This document shows, piece after piece, positions 53,161-62,300 of a stretch of DNA of 64,000 nt (position 1 is its first letter; each line of letters begins with the position of its first letter). The translations under genes were made by a program, and so were the position numbers. The notes beneath the pieces are model-generated. The model searched no databases, was not told the DNA's origin, and worked only from the letters and a program-made list of their open reading frames with translations. The stretch comes from Thiohalocapsa sp. (GTDB lineage: Bacteria; Pseudomonadota; Gammaproteobacteria; Chromatiales; Chromatiaceae), in contig JAIPFF010000014.1 of NCBI GenBank assembly GCA_021736785.1, positions 43,055 through 107,054 on the forward strand. Direction: 5' to 3'.

Positions 53161-53807
53161 GCCGCGCCACCCGCGGCGGCGAGAAAGCCGATCAGCCCGT
53201 GCATACCGATGGCCCCCAGCAGCAGGCCGAATGCCCCGCAGAGCCAGCCGAAGCGGCGTTGGGCGTTCGCGCTCGTCGTCAGCCCCCAGGCAATGGCCGC
53301 GGTCGACAGTCCGTTCGCCAGATGGAAGACCGCGAGCCAGAGTCCGATCAGATACAGCGCCAAGACCGGCGGCTGCGACAGCGACTGTTGCATGTGCCCG
53401 AACAGGTCGGCGCGGATACTCGGCTCGAACATGCCGGCGATGCGTGTCATACCGACATGCAGCAGCAGAAACAGCATCAACCCGACGCCCGAAATGCGCT
53501 GCAGCCAGTACCAGCGGTTGCGCAGGAACCGATAGCGCAGCGGCTCCGCGCGGCCGCTGCCGATCACGGCGAGGCCGTAACCGGCATGGAAGAGCAGTGG
53601 CAGCGCAATCACGAACAGCTCCAGAAACGGGAGGTAATTCAGGCGCTGCAGCCCGCCGACGACGGTCTCGTTGAAATGCGCCGCGCCGAAGCGCGACTGC
53701 GAGTTCTCCCACAAGTGAAAAACCAGAAACGCACCGACCGGCACCAGCCCGAACAACGAGTGCAGGCGTCGCAACAGGAAGTGCGTATTGTCGATGGAGG
53801 CTGTCAT
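53157..53807 (-). CDS. sdhC: B-type succinate dehydrogenase/fumarate reductase cytochrome b subunit
   Basis: This 216-residue protein has five hydrophobic segments and the histidines that bind two hemes in di-heme cytochrome b subunits, for example in LVFHLWENSQ, LPLLFHAGYGL, LLLHVGMTR and VFHLANGLS. It anchors the flavoprotein and iron-sulfur subunits to the membrane and exchanges electrons with quinone, usually menaquinone in this type. It is the first gene of the operon; its stop overlaps the sdhA GTG start. The start ATG 53807 agrees with the family (short cytoplasmic tail, then RRLHSLFGLVPVG). The divergent namZ-type gene begins 200 bases away. Confidence 0.92.
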   Translation of the reverse strand: MTASIDNTHFLLRRLHSLFGLVPVGAFLVFHLWENSQSRFGAAHFNETVVGGLQRLNYLPFLELFVIALPLLFHAGYGLAVIGSGRAEPLRYRFLRNRWYWLQRISGVGLMLFLLLHVGMTRIAGMFEPSIRADLFGHMQQSLSQPPVLALYLIGLWLAVFHLANGLSTAAIAWGLTTSANAQRRFGWLCGAFGLLLGAIGMHGLIGFLAAAGGAA

Positions 53808-54006
53808 TGGCGGCGGCCGCGGGGTGAACGCCTCGAGGATAGGTGTTGGACGGCCGCGGCGCTTTGACCGGAGACATCATATGGGAATATTCGCAGGTGC
53901 TGATGTATCCGCCGTCGCGGCGAAATCGCCGGTGTTGCCCGCTCGCCAGCCGGTCGGCTCTATGGCAGGATCGAGACCTTGTAAACAGCGTGGAGATTGC
54001 CGCCAG

Positions 54007-55209
54007 ATGCGACTCGGAATCGATCGACTGCTCGCCGAAGGAGCGCTGCGCAAAGCCCTGCAAGGCCGTCGTGTGGCGCTGCTGGGCCATCCTGCCTCGG
54101 TGAACCATGTCGGGCGGCACAGCCTGGATGCACTCATGGCCCTGGGCGGGCTCGATATCACCGCTGCCTTCGGCCCGCAGCACGGCATGCGCGGCGACAA
54201 GCAGGACAACATGATCGAGTCGGAGCACTACACCGACCCCCTGCACGGCATCCCCGTCTTCAGCCTCTACGGCAGCGTCCGCTATCCCACCGACGACATG
54301 CTCGATGCCTTCGACGTGCTGCTGGTGGATCTGCAGGACATCGGCACCCGCATCTATACCTATGTCACCACGCTGGCCTATATGCTCGATGCCTGCGCCG
54401 CGAAGGGGAAGGCCGTTTGGGTATTGGACCGGCCGAACCCCGCCGGACGCCCCATCGAGGGCAGCCTGTTGGAAGAGGGCTGGCAGAGCTTCGTCGGCGC
54501 CGCGCCGATGTTGATGCGCCACGGCCTCACCCTGGGCGAGCTCGTGAAGTGGATGGAGGCGCAAAAGGGCTACGACCTGGAGCTGGAAGTCGTCGGCATG
54601 GAGGGCTACGAGCCGGACCTCGCCCCGGGCTGTGGTTGGCCCCGCGACGAGATCCCCTGGGTGAATCCGAGCCCCAATGCCTCCAGCCTGAATATGGCCC
54701 GCTGTTTCCCCGGCACCGTTTTGCTGGAGGGCACGACGCTCTCCGAAGGCCGCGGCACCACGGTTCCGCTGGAAGTGATCGGTGCGCCGGATATCGATAT
54801 CTGCCGCATTATGCAGCGCATGGAAACGCTGCAGCCGGACTGGATGCAGGGCTGCCTGCTGCGCTGTTGCGGCTTCGAGCCCACCTTCCACAAGCATCAC
54901 GGACAACTCTGTCAAGGCATCCAGATCCACACCGACAGCCTCCACTACCAGCATTGGAAGTTCCGGCCCTATCGATTGGCGGCGCTGTTCCTGAAGGCCC
55001 TGCGCGGCGAGTACCCGGACTACCCGATTTGGCGCGATTTCGCCTACGAGTACGAGACCGAGCGGCTCGCCATCGATCTGTTGACCGGCGGCACGTTCCT
55101 GCGTGAATGGGTCGATGATCGCGAGGCGACACCGGCGGATCTCGACGACCGCCTGACGCCCGACGAGGCGCTGTGGCGCGAGCAACGCCGCGCCTTCATG
55201 CGCTACTGA
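54007..55209 (+). CDS. NamZ-type exo-beta-N-acetylmuramidase (DUF1343)
   Basis: This 400-residue protein matches DUF1343, now known from NamZ to release terminal N-acetylmuramic acid from peptidoglycan fragments. Family motifs include FGPQHGMRGDKQDNM near residue 65, VDLQDIGTRIYTYV near 112, WVLDRPNPAGRP near 140 and EGTTLSEGRGTTVP near 245. The ATG at 54007 begins the conserved region and no signal peptide follows it, so the enzyme may be cytoplasmic in wall recycling; an upstream extension to 53788 is not conserved. It stands alone between sdhC and the tRNA gene. Confidence 0.87.
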   Translation: MRLGIDRLLAEGALRKALQGRRVALLGHPASVNHVGRHSLDALMALGGLDITAAFGPQHGMRGDKQDNMIESEHYTDPLHGIPVFSLYGSVRYPTDDMLDAFDVLLVDLQDIGTRIYTYVTTLAYMLDACAAKGKAVWVLDRPNPAGRPIEGSLLEEGWQSFVGAAPMLMRHGLTLGELVKWMEAQKGYDLELEVVGMEGYEPDLAPGCGWPRDEIPWVNPSPNASSLNMARCFPGTVLLEGTTLSEGRGTTVPLEVIGAPDIDICRIMQRMETLQPDWMQGCLLRCCGFEPTFHKHHGQLCQGIQIHTDSLHYQHWKFRPYRLAALFLKALRGEYPDYPIWRDFAYEYETERLAIDLLTGGTFLREWVDDREATPADLDDRLTPDEALWREQRRAFMRY

Positions 55210-55339
55210 GCCGGCGCGCCCGGGAAGGTGCCGAAGCTTGCCGGCCCGCGGAATCGATCGCACAAGTCTTGACGCGATCCCTCATTGCGGCTTTAATACG
55301 CGGCTTCGCCGCTGCCCTAACAGCGGCAACGCATCCCGC

Positions 55340-55415
<76 letters not shown>

Positions 55416-55648
55416 TCTACTTCGTGACTTACAGTCGCCGCGCTCGGGGCTGCCGGAAGCGGATCCTTTCTGGGTTCTTATCCAGCGCAACGCCCGGCGT
55501 ATCCAAGCTCTTGTCGTCGCCGAGAAACGGTTGCCGGTACCGCTTCAGTGCACTGGCCCGGATAGGGTTGCGCGCTACGCACGCTCGCCACGGTGCCGAA
55601 AACATGTTCCGCACGAATGGTCGGCTTCTGTCGGAATGCGCAAGCGCC

Positions 55649-56356
55649 TCACAAGTCCAAGCTTGCCCCATGCCGCCGCAGCCAGTCCTTACGCTCGCGA
55701 TAATCCGGCATCACTTTGTCCACCTCGTTCCAAAAGGCGTCGCTGTGGTCGCGGTGGTGCAGGTGGCACAACTCGTGGACGGCGATGTAGTCGATGATTC
55801 GAGCTGGGGCCATCATGGACTTCCAGTGGAAATTCAAGACGCCCGACCGGCCGCAACTGGCCCAACGATAGCCCATGTCCTTGACCTTCACGGCGGCCGC
55901 CTCGACGCCGACCTTGGGCGCGTAGTAGGCGACACGCCGACCGAAGCGCTCTAGCCCCTTGTCGGTGTAGTAGGTCTCGAAGGCTTGGCGTGCCGCTGCA
56001 ACGCTGCCGGCCTCGATCACGGCTCTTTGCAGGCGGAATCGCCCTTCCTTGAGCTGAATAGCGGGGCCATCGTCGGAAACCAGCGCCAGCCGGTACGAGC
56101 GGCCCAGGTACAAAAAGGTCTCGCCGTTGACCCATTCCCGCACCACGGCGCTGGCGTTGAGGTCCCTCCATTCCGCGAGATTGCGATAGATCCACATCCG
56201 CTTACTGCGCACCACGGCATCGACCTGTTCCGGGGTGTAGCCCTCGGGGGCGCGCACGGTGATCCGTCCGGTGCGCTCGATGACGATGTCGGTGGTCTTG
56301 CGGGAACGACCGGACAACAGGTCGTACTCGATGTCCTCGACACGGCGCGCGGCCAT
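55649..56356 (-). CDS. YgjP-type zinc metallopeptidase domain protein linked to hsdR
   Basis: This 235-residue protein matches the YgjP-like (M48-like) family. The zinc site is HELCHLHHRDHS (HExxH with a further histidine), followed by the conserved FWNEVDKVMPDYRERKDWL. The N-terminal half (IVIERTGRITVRAPEGY) is the usual beta region. These proteins are very often the last gene of type I restriction operons; their role there is not established. The ATG at 56356 shares one base with the hsdR stop (TGATG), so the two are co-translated. The 230 bases between it and tRNA-Phe hold nothing I recognise. Confidence 0.87.
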   Translation of the reverse strand: MAARRVEDIEYDLLSGRSRKTTDIVIERTGRITVRAPEGYTPEQVDAVVRSKRMWIYRNLAEWRDLNASAVVREWVNGETFLYLGRSYRLALVSDDGPAIQLKEGRFRLQRAVIEAGSVAAARQAFETYYTDKGLERFGRRVAYYAPKVGVEAAAVKVKDMGYRWASCGRSGVLNFHWKSMMAPARIIDYIAVHELCHLHHRDHSDAFWNEVDKVMPDYRERKDWLRRHGASLDL

Positions 56357-59300
56357 CAAGCGTCTCCTCCGGTCCGCTCCAAAACCTGGTGTCCGGAAAG
56401 GCCTTTCAGCAGTTCGTGGTGGCGGTTCTTGGCCAGCTTCATGATTTCCACGGCGATGCGCTCCCGCTTGGCCTTCAACTCCGGGATGCCGGTCAGTGTC
56501 AGGGCCTGTTTGATCTCGCTGCGGGTCCGCTTCTGCTTGTCGCTGTTGTTCCAGTAGTCGATGCTGCCGATGCTGGCCTGGAGGGTCTCGACGACAGCCT
56601 CCATCAGCGCTTTCATTTTCGGCTTGGCCGCTTTGGGCACCTTGCCGTCATCGAAGGCATGGTTGGCGATGTGATCAAAGAAGGTCGTCGCCTCCTTGCT
56701 CATGCCTTCCTCGCCCCCTTGACGACCGTCGATCGCGACCACGCGGAGCCGCTCAAGTGCCTCGGCCAGCTTCTCCCAGTTGTCGTGATAGGCGTCGATC
56801 AGGTGTTCCACCTTCTCGGACAGGCTGTCGTAGAAGGCCGGGTCCTCGTCGTGGTGGACGGTGCAGTGTTTGCGGATGGCGTGCTCCATCTCGCTGGCCT
56901 TGGCCTCGGCGTTTCCCTCGGCGTGCTCGTTCAGCCTATCGACGAAATCCTCCGCCAGCAGCTCGATGGGGGGCACCTTTGGGTTGATGCCGAGGCTGAT
57001 CAGGTGCTCATTGATCAGATCGCGGACCTTCTGGCCCGCGTCGCCCAGGCACAGCGTCTCGTCCTTGTAGCGTTCGCGTGCGACGCGCTGGATATAGCCC
57101 AGGCGCTTGGCCGGCACCCGGTACGCTTGCGCAGCTTGGTTGGGCAGAATGATGTCCAGGCTGGTCAGGAACTTCTTCAGGTACACATCGAAGTCGGCCC
57201 GGATCTTCTCGTCTTTGAGCAACCCCACCGCCGCATGGACCACGGCGGCATCGTCATCGACCGACTTGAGCCGCCCCTCGGCAAAGTCGCGAACACCCTC
57301 GATCCCGCGCCCGGCGAACAGCTGCAGCAGTCGCTGGTAGCGCTCCTCCAGCACCGGGATCTCGGACTCGATCCCCCTGAGCCCCTGCGCCAACTCCTGC
57401 TGTTCCTCCGTGGCCGCGTACAGCGTCAGCGCCTCGGTCAGATTCGTGGTCAAGCCGATATAGTCCACGATGTAGCCGCGATGCTTGCCCTTCTTCACCC
57501 GGTTGGTGCGGGCGATGGCCTGGAGTAGGCCGTGCTCGCGGAGCCGCTTGTCGATGTACATCACCTGCTCAATGGGCGCATCGAACCCAGTCAGCAGCAT
57601 GTCGCAGACCACCAGGAAGGCAATACCGGCGTAGGGCTTTTCCGGATCATCGAAGGCGAAGGGCTTGCAGAAGTTGTCCTTGGCATTCCAGGCGCGGGCT
57701 TGCCTACGGGCCTCGGTGACATAGGCCGCCTCGTTGGTGCCGTCACCGGAGATGACTACCGCGGCCTTCAGCGCCTTTAGACGATCGATGTGCGTCGCGT
57801 CCGGCTCCGGCTTGGCTGCCTCCTCCGCAGTCGCCTCTTCCAGGGCGTCGTGGACGGCCTTCTGGTAGCGCACCGCGGCAAGCTTGGAGTGGCAAACCAC
57901 CTGCGCCTTGAAGCCATTGGGGAAGATGTGCGCCAGGTAATGCCGGACCAGATCGCGGGCGATGGCAGCGATGCGCTTCTCGGCTTCCAACAGATCGCCG
58001 GTGGCCCCGTACTTTTTCTTGATGGCCAGCAGCTCGGCCTCGCTGCGGTCTTTGAACAGGTTCTCGAAACGGGTCTCGAAGCCGTGTTTGTCGTTCAAGG
58101 CCGCCTCCGCCGTGCGGCCCTCGTACAGGATCTGGAGCGTGGTGCCGTCCGCCACGGCGTCCATCAGCCGGTAGGTGTCGATGTATTCGCCGAAACGCTT
58201 CACCGTGCGCCGCTCGCCGTGGCGCTCGGTGATCAGCGGGGTGCCCGTGAAGGCGATGCGCGCGGCGTTGGGAAACGCCTCGAAGATGTTGTCGCCGAGG
58301 TCCGAGCTCTGGGTGCGGTGGGCCTCGTCGATCATCAGCACGATGCGCTCGGAGGTGTTGACCACCCCGAAGGTCTGTCCGGTGGGGATGGCCTTGTAGG
58401 TGCCGAGAGCGTCCGCGATCTTCACCGGCAGCGCCTGGTCACGCTCCATGAATTTATGCGCCATCACCATGTTGATGTCGGAGCTGTCGGTCGCGAGCCG
58501 GAGCCGCAAGTCCTTGGTGCTCTCGATGACGTTGACTCGCCCGCCGATCAGGGCGGCGGTCTCGGCAAGCTGCTCCTCCAGATCTGCCCTGTCGTTGATC
58601 AGAATGATCTTGAAGTCGCTTAGGCTCCCGGATGCGCGCAGCATCCGCGCGACGAAGACCATGGTCAGGCTCTTGCCCGAGCCCTGGGTGTGCCAGACCA
58701 CGCCGCTGCGCGCCTCCGGTGTCTCGCCGTGGCGAAGGCGCTCAACGATGCGGTTGGCGGCCCGAAACTGCTGGTAGCGGCAGACCACCTTGATGCGCGG
58801 CCCGCCGTCGGTGTCCATGAACACCGAGCATGTGCGCAGGATCCGCAGCAGGTTGGGCTTGTTCAGCATGCCGTTGATCAGCTGCGTCTGCTGGTCCATG
58901 CCCTCGGCGGTCTCGTCGGAGCCAATCTCAGGCTGGGGCCACTGCGTCTTCCATGGGTAGAAGTGCTCGTCGCCCGACGTGATAGTGCCGTAGTCGGCCT
59001 CGATGCGGCTGGTGCGGACCGCCAGTAGATTGCAGTGAAACAGCCGCGGCTCGCCTTCCCTGAGACCTTGCTGCTTGGTCTCTGCGCGCCTGTTCATGTA
59101 GCGCTGCAACTGCTCGAAGGCCTCGGCCATCGGGTTGGCGCAGGTCGGCCCGCCCTTCTTGCACTCCACCACGATCAGCGGGATGCCGTTCACGAAGAGC
59201 ACGATGTCCAGGATGATGAACTGCTTCACGCAGCCCGGCGTGTCGATGCGGAACTGGTTGATGGCCAGGAAGTGGTTGTTCTCGGGCGTGGCGAAGTCGA

Positions 59301-59655
59301 TCAGCTTCACCACCGGATCCTGCTCGCCCGTGACCTCGTTGCTGTCCACTTGAGCCTTGAGCAGCAGTTTCTGGACCGCCTCGTTGGCCTCCAGAAGTGT
59401 GCGGTTGGGCTGGCGCAAGATCTGGTCTTGCAGGTCCTGGAGCTGGCGTTCGGTGAGCCACGGCTTGCCGTCAGCAGTGCTGTTGATGGCGCTGACTGCC
59501 TGGGCGAAGACCTCCGGCAGAATCCACTGCCGGAAGTTATGGCGCAGGCTATTGGCCGAGTCGCCGGGGATGTCCGGTCCCTGGTCGATGATCTGCCAGC
59601 CGAGCCCCTGCAACTGGTGCAGGAAGGGCTGTTCGACTTCCGTGTATTCGCTCAT
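56356..59655 (-). CDS. hsdR: type I restriction enzyme R (motor/nuclease) subunit
   Basis: This 1,099-residue subunit has an N-terminal PD-(D/E)xK nuclease domain (QFRIDTPGCVKQFIILDIVL, then IVVECKKGG), a superfamily 2 motor with Walker A WHTQGSGKSLTM near residue 320, DEAH box LMIDEAHRTQ and motif III AFTGTPL. The Ia-like domain that follows contains GFDAPIEQVMYIDKRL and ARTNRV. A C-terminal helical part binds the methylase core. It cuts unmodified DNA after translocation. No hsdM or hsdS gene is in the window; the upstream (rightward) side is occupied by toxin-antitoxin and repeat modules up to the edge, so M and S may lie beyond 64 kb. The product is intact. Confidence 0.95.
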   Translation of the reverse strand: MSEYTEVEQPFLHQLQGLGWQIIDQGPDIPGDSANSLRHNFRQWILPEVFAQAVSAINSTADGKPWLTERQLQDLQDQILRQPNRTLLEANEAVQKLLLKAQVDSNEVTGEQDPVVKLIDFATPENNHFLAINQFRIDTPGCVKQFIILDIVLFVNGIPLIVVECKKGGPTCANPMAEAFEQLQRYMNRRAETKQQGLREGEPRLFHCNLLAVRTSRIEADYGTITSGDEHFYPWKTQWPQPEIGSDETAEGMDQQTQLINGMLNKPNLLRILRTCSVFMDTDGGPRIKVVCRYQQFRAANRIVERLRHGETPEARSGVVWHTQGSGKSLTMVFVARMLRASGSLSDFKIILINDRADLEEQLAETAALIGGRVNVIESTKDLRLRLATDSSDINMVMAHKFMERDQALPVKIADALGTYKAIPTGQTFGVVNTSERIVLMIDEAHRTQSSDLGDNIFEAFPNAARIAFTGTPLITERHGERRTVKRFGEYIDTYRLMDAVADGTTLQILYEGRTAEAALNDKHGFETRFENLFKDRSEAELLAIKKKYGATGDLLEAEKRIAAIARDLVRHYLAHIFPNGFKAQVVCHSKLAAVRYQKAVHDALEEATAEEAAKPEPDATHIDRLKALKAAVVISGDGTNEAAYVTEARRQARAWNAKDNFCKPFAFDDPEKPYAGIAFLVVCDMLLTGFDAPIEQVMYIDKRLREHGLLQAIARTNRVKKGKHRGYIVDYIGLTTNLTEALTLYAATEEQQELAQGLRGIESEIPVLEERYQRLLQLFAGRGIEGVRDFAEGRLKSVDDDAAVVHAAVGLLKDEKIRADFDVYLKKFLTSLDIILPNQAAQAYRVPAKRLGYIQRVARERYKDETLCLGDAGQKVRDLINEHLISLGINPKVPPIELLAEDFVDRLNEHAEGNAEAKASEMEHAIRKHCTVHHDEDPAFYDSLSEKVEHLIDAYHDNWEKLAEALERLRVVAIDGRQGGEEGMSKEATTFFDHIANHAFDDGKVPKAAKPKMKALMEAVVETLQASIGSIDYWNNSDKQKRTRSEIKQALTLTGIPELKAKRERIAVEIMKLAKNRHHELLKGLSGHQVLERTGGDA

Positions 59656-59693
59656 GGCCTTATAGGCGTACTCTCGCTGAGCTTATCCACTCG

Positions 59694-60188
59694 TCAGCCA
59701 TCGGCGTCAGCGTCGGCTTCCGCGGGGTCGCGGTTGGCGGCAAACTGAGCCATCGGCAACATCAGCTTGGGTAGGTGCATGCGGGTGCACTGGTTGCTCA
59801 GGAGTTCCCGCCAATACGGCCAGACATGGTAGCTGGCATTACGCAGGGCGAAGGCATCGATTGCTTCCTGATCCAGCGCTTGCTTCATCCGATACTCGGC
59901 GATGAACTCAGCCTCGATCACGGCCCGAACCGCAGGCTCTTCGTCCTGGTTGTCCGGGTCCACCCAACGCGCGCCCAGTCGCAGAAACACCCGTAGCAGC
60001 CTGTGCTCGTTAGACAGAGAGGCAACACTCGCTTGGCGCACCAGATGCATCTGCTGGACCTCAAGGCGGTCCAGTTCTCCCGCGTATTTCGGATCGAACT
60101 CACCAAGACAGCTCGCGACGAGATCACGGACATAGACATCCTGAATCTCCAGGCTTTCGATTGCCCGCTGCAGCGTCTCACTAGCCAT
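59694..60188 (-). CDS. SecB-like chaperone of a toxin-antitoxin-chaperone operon
   Basis: This 164-residue protein is acidic at its end. Its middle reads like the SecB fold (FLRLGARWVDP as a core strand), and its C-terminal third carries the SecB-type signature VWPYWRELLSNQCTRMHLPK, followed by LMLPM. It starts inside the end of the antitoxin gene with an eight-base overlap (ATGGCTAG), so production is coupled. In toxin-antitoxin-chaperone systems a SecB-like protein protects the antitoxin from proteolysis by binding its C-terminal extension, and the MqsA-type antitoxin upstream has such an extension. SecB homology is partial, so the call rests on both sequence and context. Confidence 0.72.
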   Translation of the reverse strand: MASETLQRAIESLEIQDVYVRDLVASCLGEFDPKYAGELDRLEVQQMHLVRQASVASLSNEHRLLRVFLRLGARWVDPDNQDEEPAVRAVIEAEFIAEYRMKQALDQEAIDAFALRNASYHVWPYWRELLSNQCTRMHLPKLMLPMAQFAANRDPAEADADADG

Positions 60189-60789
60189 GGCTGAACGCCT
60201 CGGGGGCTGGCGTCTTCCAGCCGGAGCTTTGGTAGCCCGAACTCGCGTCCTGTGGCTGCAGGGGAAAGTCCACGACATTCCTGAGCTCGACTGGGCGCTC
60301 ACCGGGCTCGCGCTCACGCTGAGGACTCCAATTGCTGGCGTCTTTCCATTCCACGGGCGCTACAGCAGGCCCCAAACCGGCCTTGCGAATCAGCCAGGCA
60401 CCGGCACCCGGCACCTCCGAGGCAACGCGCAACAGCTTATCCATGGCCGCGGACTGGGCCACGTCGTCGGCCTCGTATTTGGAGAAAGCGACCGGCCCGC
60501 CGCCGAACACTTGAGCCGCCTGCTTTTGGGTCAGGTTTAGACGCTCGCGACGCTCGCGAAGCTCAGCGCCGGCGAGCAGCCCGTCAACGCGCTTCTTGAA
60601 GGCGACCATCAGGCGCTTGTTGTCTCGCGTTTGAGCCGCGTCTGCCTGCTCGCTGCCGCAGGCATCGCAGACCGAATAGTAGGAGTCCAACGATTCGCTG
60701 ACACCCTTATACTCAACAGGGTGCTTGTCGACCTGGACGGTGAGATGACCCTCTCCACAAATCGGGCACCGATCACCATTCTTCGCCAT
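60181..60789 (-). CDS. mqsA: MqsA-type antitoxin with C-terminal extension
   Basis: This 202-residue protein has an N-terminal zinc domain (CPICG at about residues 8-12 and CDACG at about 41-45), then an Xre-like helix-turn-helix (RERLNLTQKQAAQVFGGGPV). This is the two-domain pattern of MqsA, which binds and neutralises MqsR and represses the operon. About 65 extra residues at the C terminus (from VAPVEWKDASNW) go beyond the standard 131-residue MqsA and fit a chaperone-addiction tail. ATG 60789 follows an AGGTGA ribosome site; GTG 60798, overlapping the toxin stop, is an alternative. It is flanked by the toxin (upstream) and the SecB-like gene (downstream overlap). Confidence 0.87.
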   Translation of the reverse strand: MAKNGDRCPICGEGHLTVQVDKHPVEYKGVSESLDSYYSVCDACGSEQADAAQTRDNKRLMVAFKKRVDGLLAGAELRERRERLNLTQKQAAQVFGGGPVAFSKYEADDVAQSAAMDKLLRVASEVPGAGAWLIRKAGLGPAVAPVEWKDASNWSPQREREPGERPVELRNVVDFPLQPQDASSGYQSSGWKTPAPEAFSHG

Positions 60790-60794
60790 AACAA

Positions 60795-61229
60795 TCACCT
60801 ATCTTCAGATAGATGGCAGGACACCAGCAGCAGAAGCTGCCCCGTCTGCGCCATCGAAAACTTCAGGTAGTACTCCACCCGCATGGATCTTCGGGCGTTC
60901 GCTATCCACTCACTTCGGAACAGCTGGTAGGCATCACAGGCCGCCCAGGGGCCACGTGGCTTCTGAACACACCATTCGGAGCCCCTGAAGCGCCCATGTT
61001 GTACCGCCTCTTCCAGCAATACAGCCAAATCTTGCAGATCCAGACCGTACTTCTGGGCGTCCAATATGCACTTTCGCGTCCACAAGTTGATGGCCTGCCC
61101 CTGTGCGCCTTTCAGCAACGCCAGCACCTCATCGACCGGATAGAGCGGACCGCCCGCAATCTTGCGGTCCGCGCCCTCAGCAAAGGGCGGGTCAGTCCTG
61201 TACCTGCTGACGATTATTGTTTTTACCAT
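60795..61229 (-). CDS. mqsR: MqsR-family toxin
   Basis: This 144-residue protein resembles MqsR-type RNA-cleaving toxins of the RelE fold (lengthier than E. coli MqsR at 98). The core begins at about residue 28 (LYPVDEVLALLKG), with LDLQDLAVLLEEAVQ matching the MqsR helix. Then come RGSEWCVQKP and, near the end, YYLKFSMAQTGQLLLLVSCH, matching the C-terminal strands. The first 27 residues are an extension. It overlaps a 15-base palindrome at its start codon. It ends six bases before the antitoxin ATG, giving toxin-antitoxin-chaperone order. Confidence 0.75.
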   Translation of the reverse strand: MVKTIIVSRYRTDPPFAEGADRKIAGGPLYPVDEVLALLKGAQGQAINLWTRKCILDAQKYGLDLQDLAVLLEEAVQHGRFRGSEWCVQKPRGPWAACDAYQLFRSEWIANARRSMRVEYYLKFSMAQTGQLLLLVSCHLSEDR

Positions 61230-61237
61230 AATGGTAA
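61223..61237. promoter_or_regulatory. perfect palindrome at the mqsR start, candidate operator
   Basis: TTACCAT A ATGGTAA is a perfect palindrome with seven-base arms, and the mqsR ATG lies inside its minus-strand reading. A TTGACT box is directly upstream on the minus strand. MqsA is known to repress its own operon by binding palindromes (a different core, AACCT/AGGTT). This site could serve the same purpose for the present antitoxin; that is inference. If the TTGACT is a true -35 box, transcription would start downstream of the assigned ATG, so either the start or the promoter assignment is open. Confidence 0.5.
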
Positions 61238-61389
61238 GTCAATCGAGAAACTTCAAGGTTGCGGGGTTTCGCCAAGTTCGCCTGTTGCCACGCTCCACCG
61301 GCCCGCGACGCAGACTCGACGCTCGGACCCCGAAACTGCGCCTCGGCCAACCGCCGAGGCAAGCAAAAAGGCGCTGACCAGGTTGGAGT

Positions 61390-61497
61390 CGACCAAATAC
61401 CGGGAGCAGAGCCATTAAATCTTCGGAGCAGCGGCCCAAATCTTCGGAGCAGAGCCCCGAACCTTCGGAGCATCGTTCCAAATACCCGGAGCGGCAC
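61390..61497. repeat. degenerate 20-22-bp tandem repeats upstream of the mqsRA operon
   Basis: About five units follow one another, each built on AAATCTTCGGAGCA or a close variant followed by six to nine less conserved bases. Two central units are nearly identical; the outer ones read AAATACCGGGAGCA, AACCTTCGGAGCA and AAATACCCGGAGCG. The array lies between the DarG-like gene end (61504) and the toxin gene start. Unit length near two helical turns is compatible with a protein-binding array. There are no spacers of CRISPR type. Confidence 0.65.
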
Positions 61498-61503
61498 GGT
61501 TGC

Positions 61504-62094
61504 TCAGATCGCCGCTGTCGCTAGCCGTTGCAGCGCGATACCGACCGAGCCGCGATCGAACAGCTTCACCTTGCGCGCCGCCCACTGCGCCCCGGCCGGC
61601 CAGCGCCCGATGCCCTCCATGACGGCATCCAGGTCCGGCGTGTAACCCTCGCGGACCAGCAGCCAGTCAACCGTTGCCAGCAACTCCATGCCGAACGGGG
61701 ACTCGAACCCGTCGATGACGGCCGTCGCCCGCTCCAGCGCCGGCAGGTACGCCTTGGCCTCGGTGTTGAGATAGGTCCCGACGCGCTCGCGCTTGGCCTC
61801 GTCGAACCAGATCACGTCCAGCGGCGTGGCATCGGCGATACGCTTCTCGCTCTTGAGGTAACTGCCGTCCAGGTTGTCCAGCACATGCCGGAGCCGGTCG
61901 GCATAGGGACCGTAATTGTTGGCCGTAAAGCGCAGGTCCAGCGGATTGTCGCCGCCCTGCGCCTCGATGGCGCGCTCCAGGAACCAGGCGAGCTTCTGGA
62001 TCTCCAGCAGGCTGCATTCCATGCCGAGTATCCAGTAGCGGCGGATCAGCTCGGCGATCAGCGCCGAGGCCGGGGTCAGCGACACGTTGGTCAT
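61504..62094 (-). CDS. stand-alone DarG C-terminal-domain protein
   Basis: This 196-residue protein corresponds to the C-terminal domain of DarG, the antitoxin of DarT DNA ADP-ribosyltransferases. The pattern [20 protein letters not shown], then [19 protein letters not shown], then [18 protein letters not shown] is diagnostic as I recall the family. DarG normally also has an N-terminal macrodomain that removes the ADP-ribose; it is missing here and the upstream gene is unrelated. No DarT is present. It starts with a four-base overlap (ATGA) to the 69-residue gene. The protein may have been split from DarG or may be a binding module reused for another toxin. Confidence 0.72.
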   Translation of the reverse strand: MTNVSLTPASALIAELIRRYWILGMECSLLEIQKLAWFLERAIEAQGGDNPLDLRFTANNYGPYADRLRHVLDNLDGSYLKSEKRIADATPLDVIWFDEAKRERVGTYLNTEAKAYLPALERATAVIDGFESPFGMELLATVDWLLVREGYTPDLDAVMEGIGRWPAGAQWAARKVKLFDRGSVGIALQRLATAAI

Positions 62095-62300
62095 GGCGGG
62101 CCGCCCGTGCCGGCGGTTTCGTCGATGGCGTCGCCAACGTCCGGCGCATCGTCACCGATAAACACGGGGCGACCGTCTTGCCAGATCACATAGTAGTGCC
62201 CCAGCCGGCGCTTCTCGTCGAGCTTCTGTTGCACGGCCTTGCGCAGGGCATTCAATGTACGGATGGCCTCTGCGGACGGCTCGCCTTGGATGGTCTTCAT
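62091..62300 (-). CDS. 69-residue protein between zeta-type and DarG-C genes
   Basis: This small protein begins [20 protein letters not shown] and has a predicted helix (residues 8-34) followed by a short beta region ([17 protein letters not shown]). I do not recognise the family, but size, charge and position before or after zeta-type kinases fit an antitoxin or accessory. It overlaps both neighbours by four bases (ATGA on each side), so all three genes are translated in a coupled manner. It has no epsilon-antitoxin sequence that I can see. Confidence 0.65.
   Translation of the reverse strand: MKTIQGEPSAEAIRTLNALRKAVQQKLDEKRRLGHYYVIWQDGRPVFIGDDAPDVGDAIDETAGTGGPP

Noticed and set aside
53161..55263. 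Apparent 700-residue N-terminal extension of SdhA
   Set aside because: The frame is open only because it is antisense to the exo-muramidase gene and overlaps sdhC; the GTG at 53160 overlapping the sdhC stop is the normal start.
61390..61497. CRISPR-like array
   Set aside because: Units are only 20-22 bases with six to nine variable bases between cores; there are no spacer-length unique segments and no cas genes nearby.
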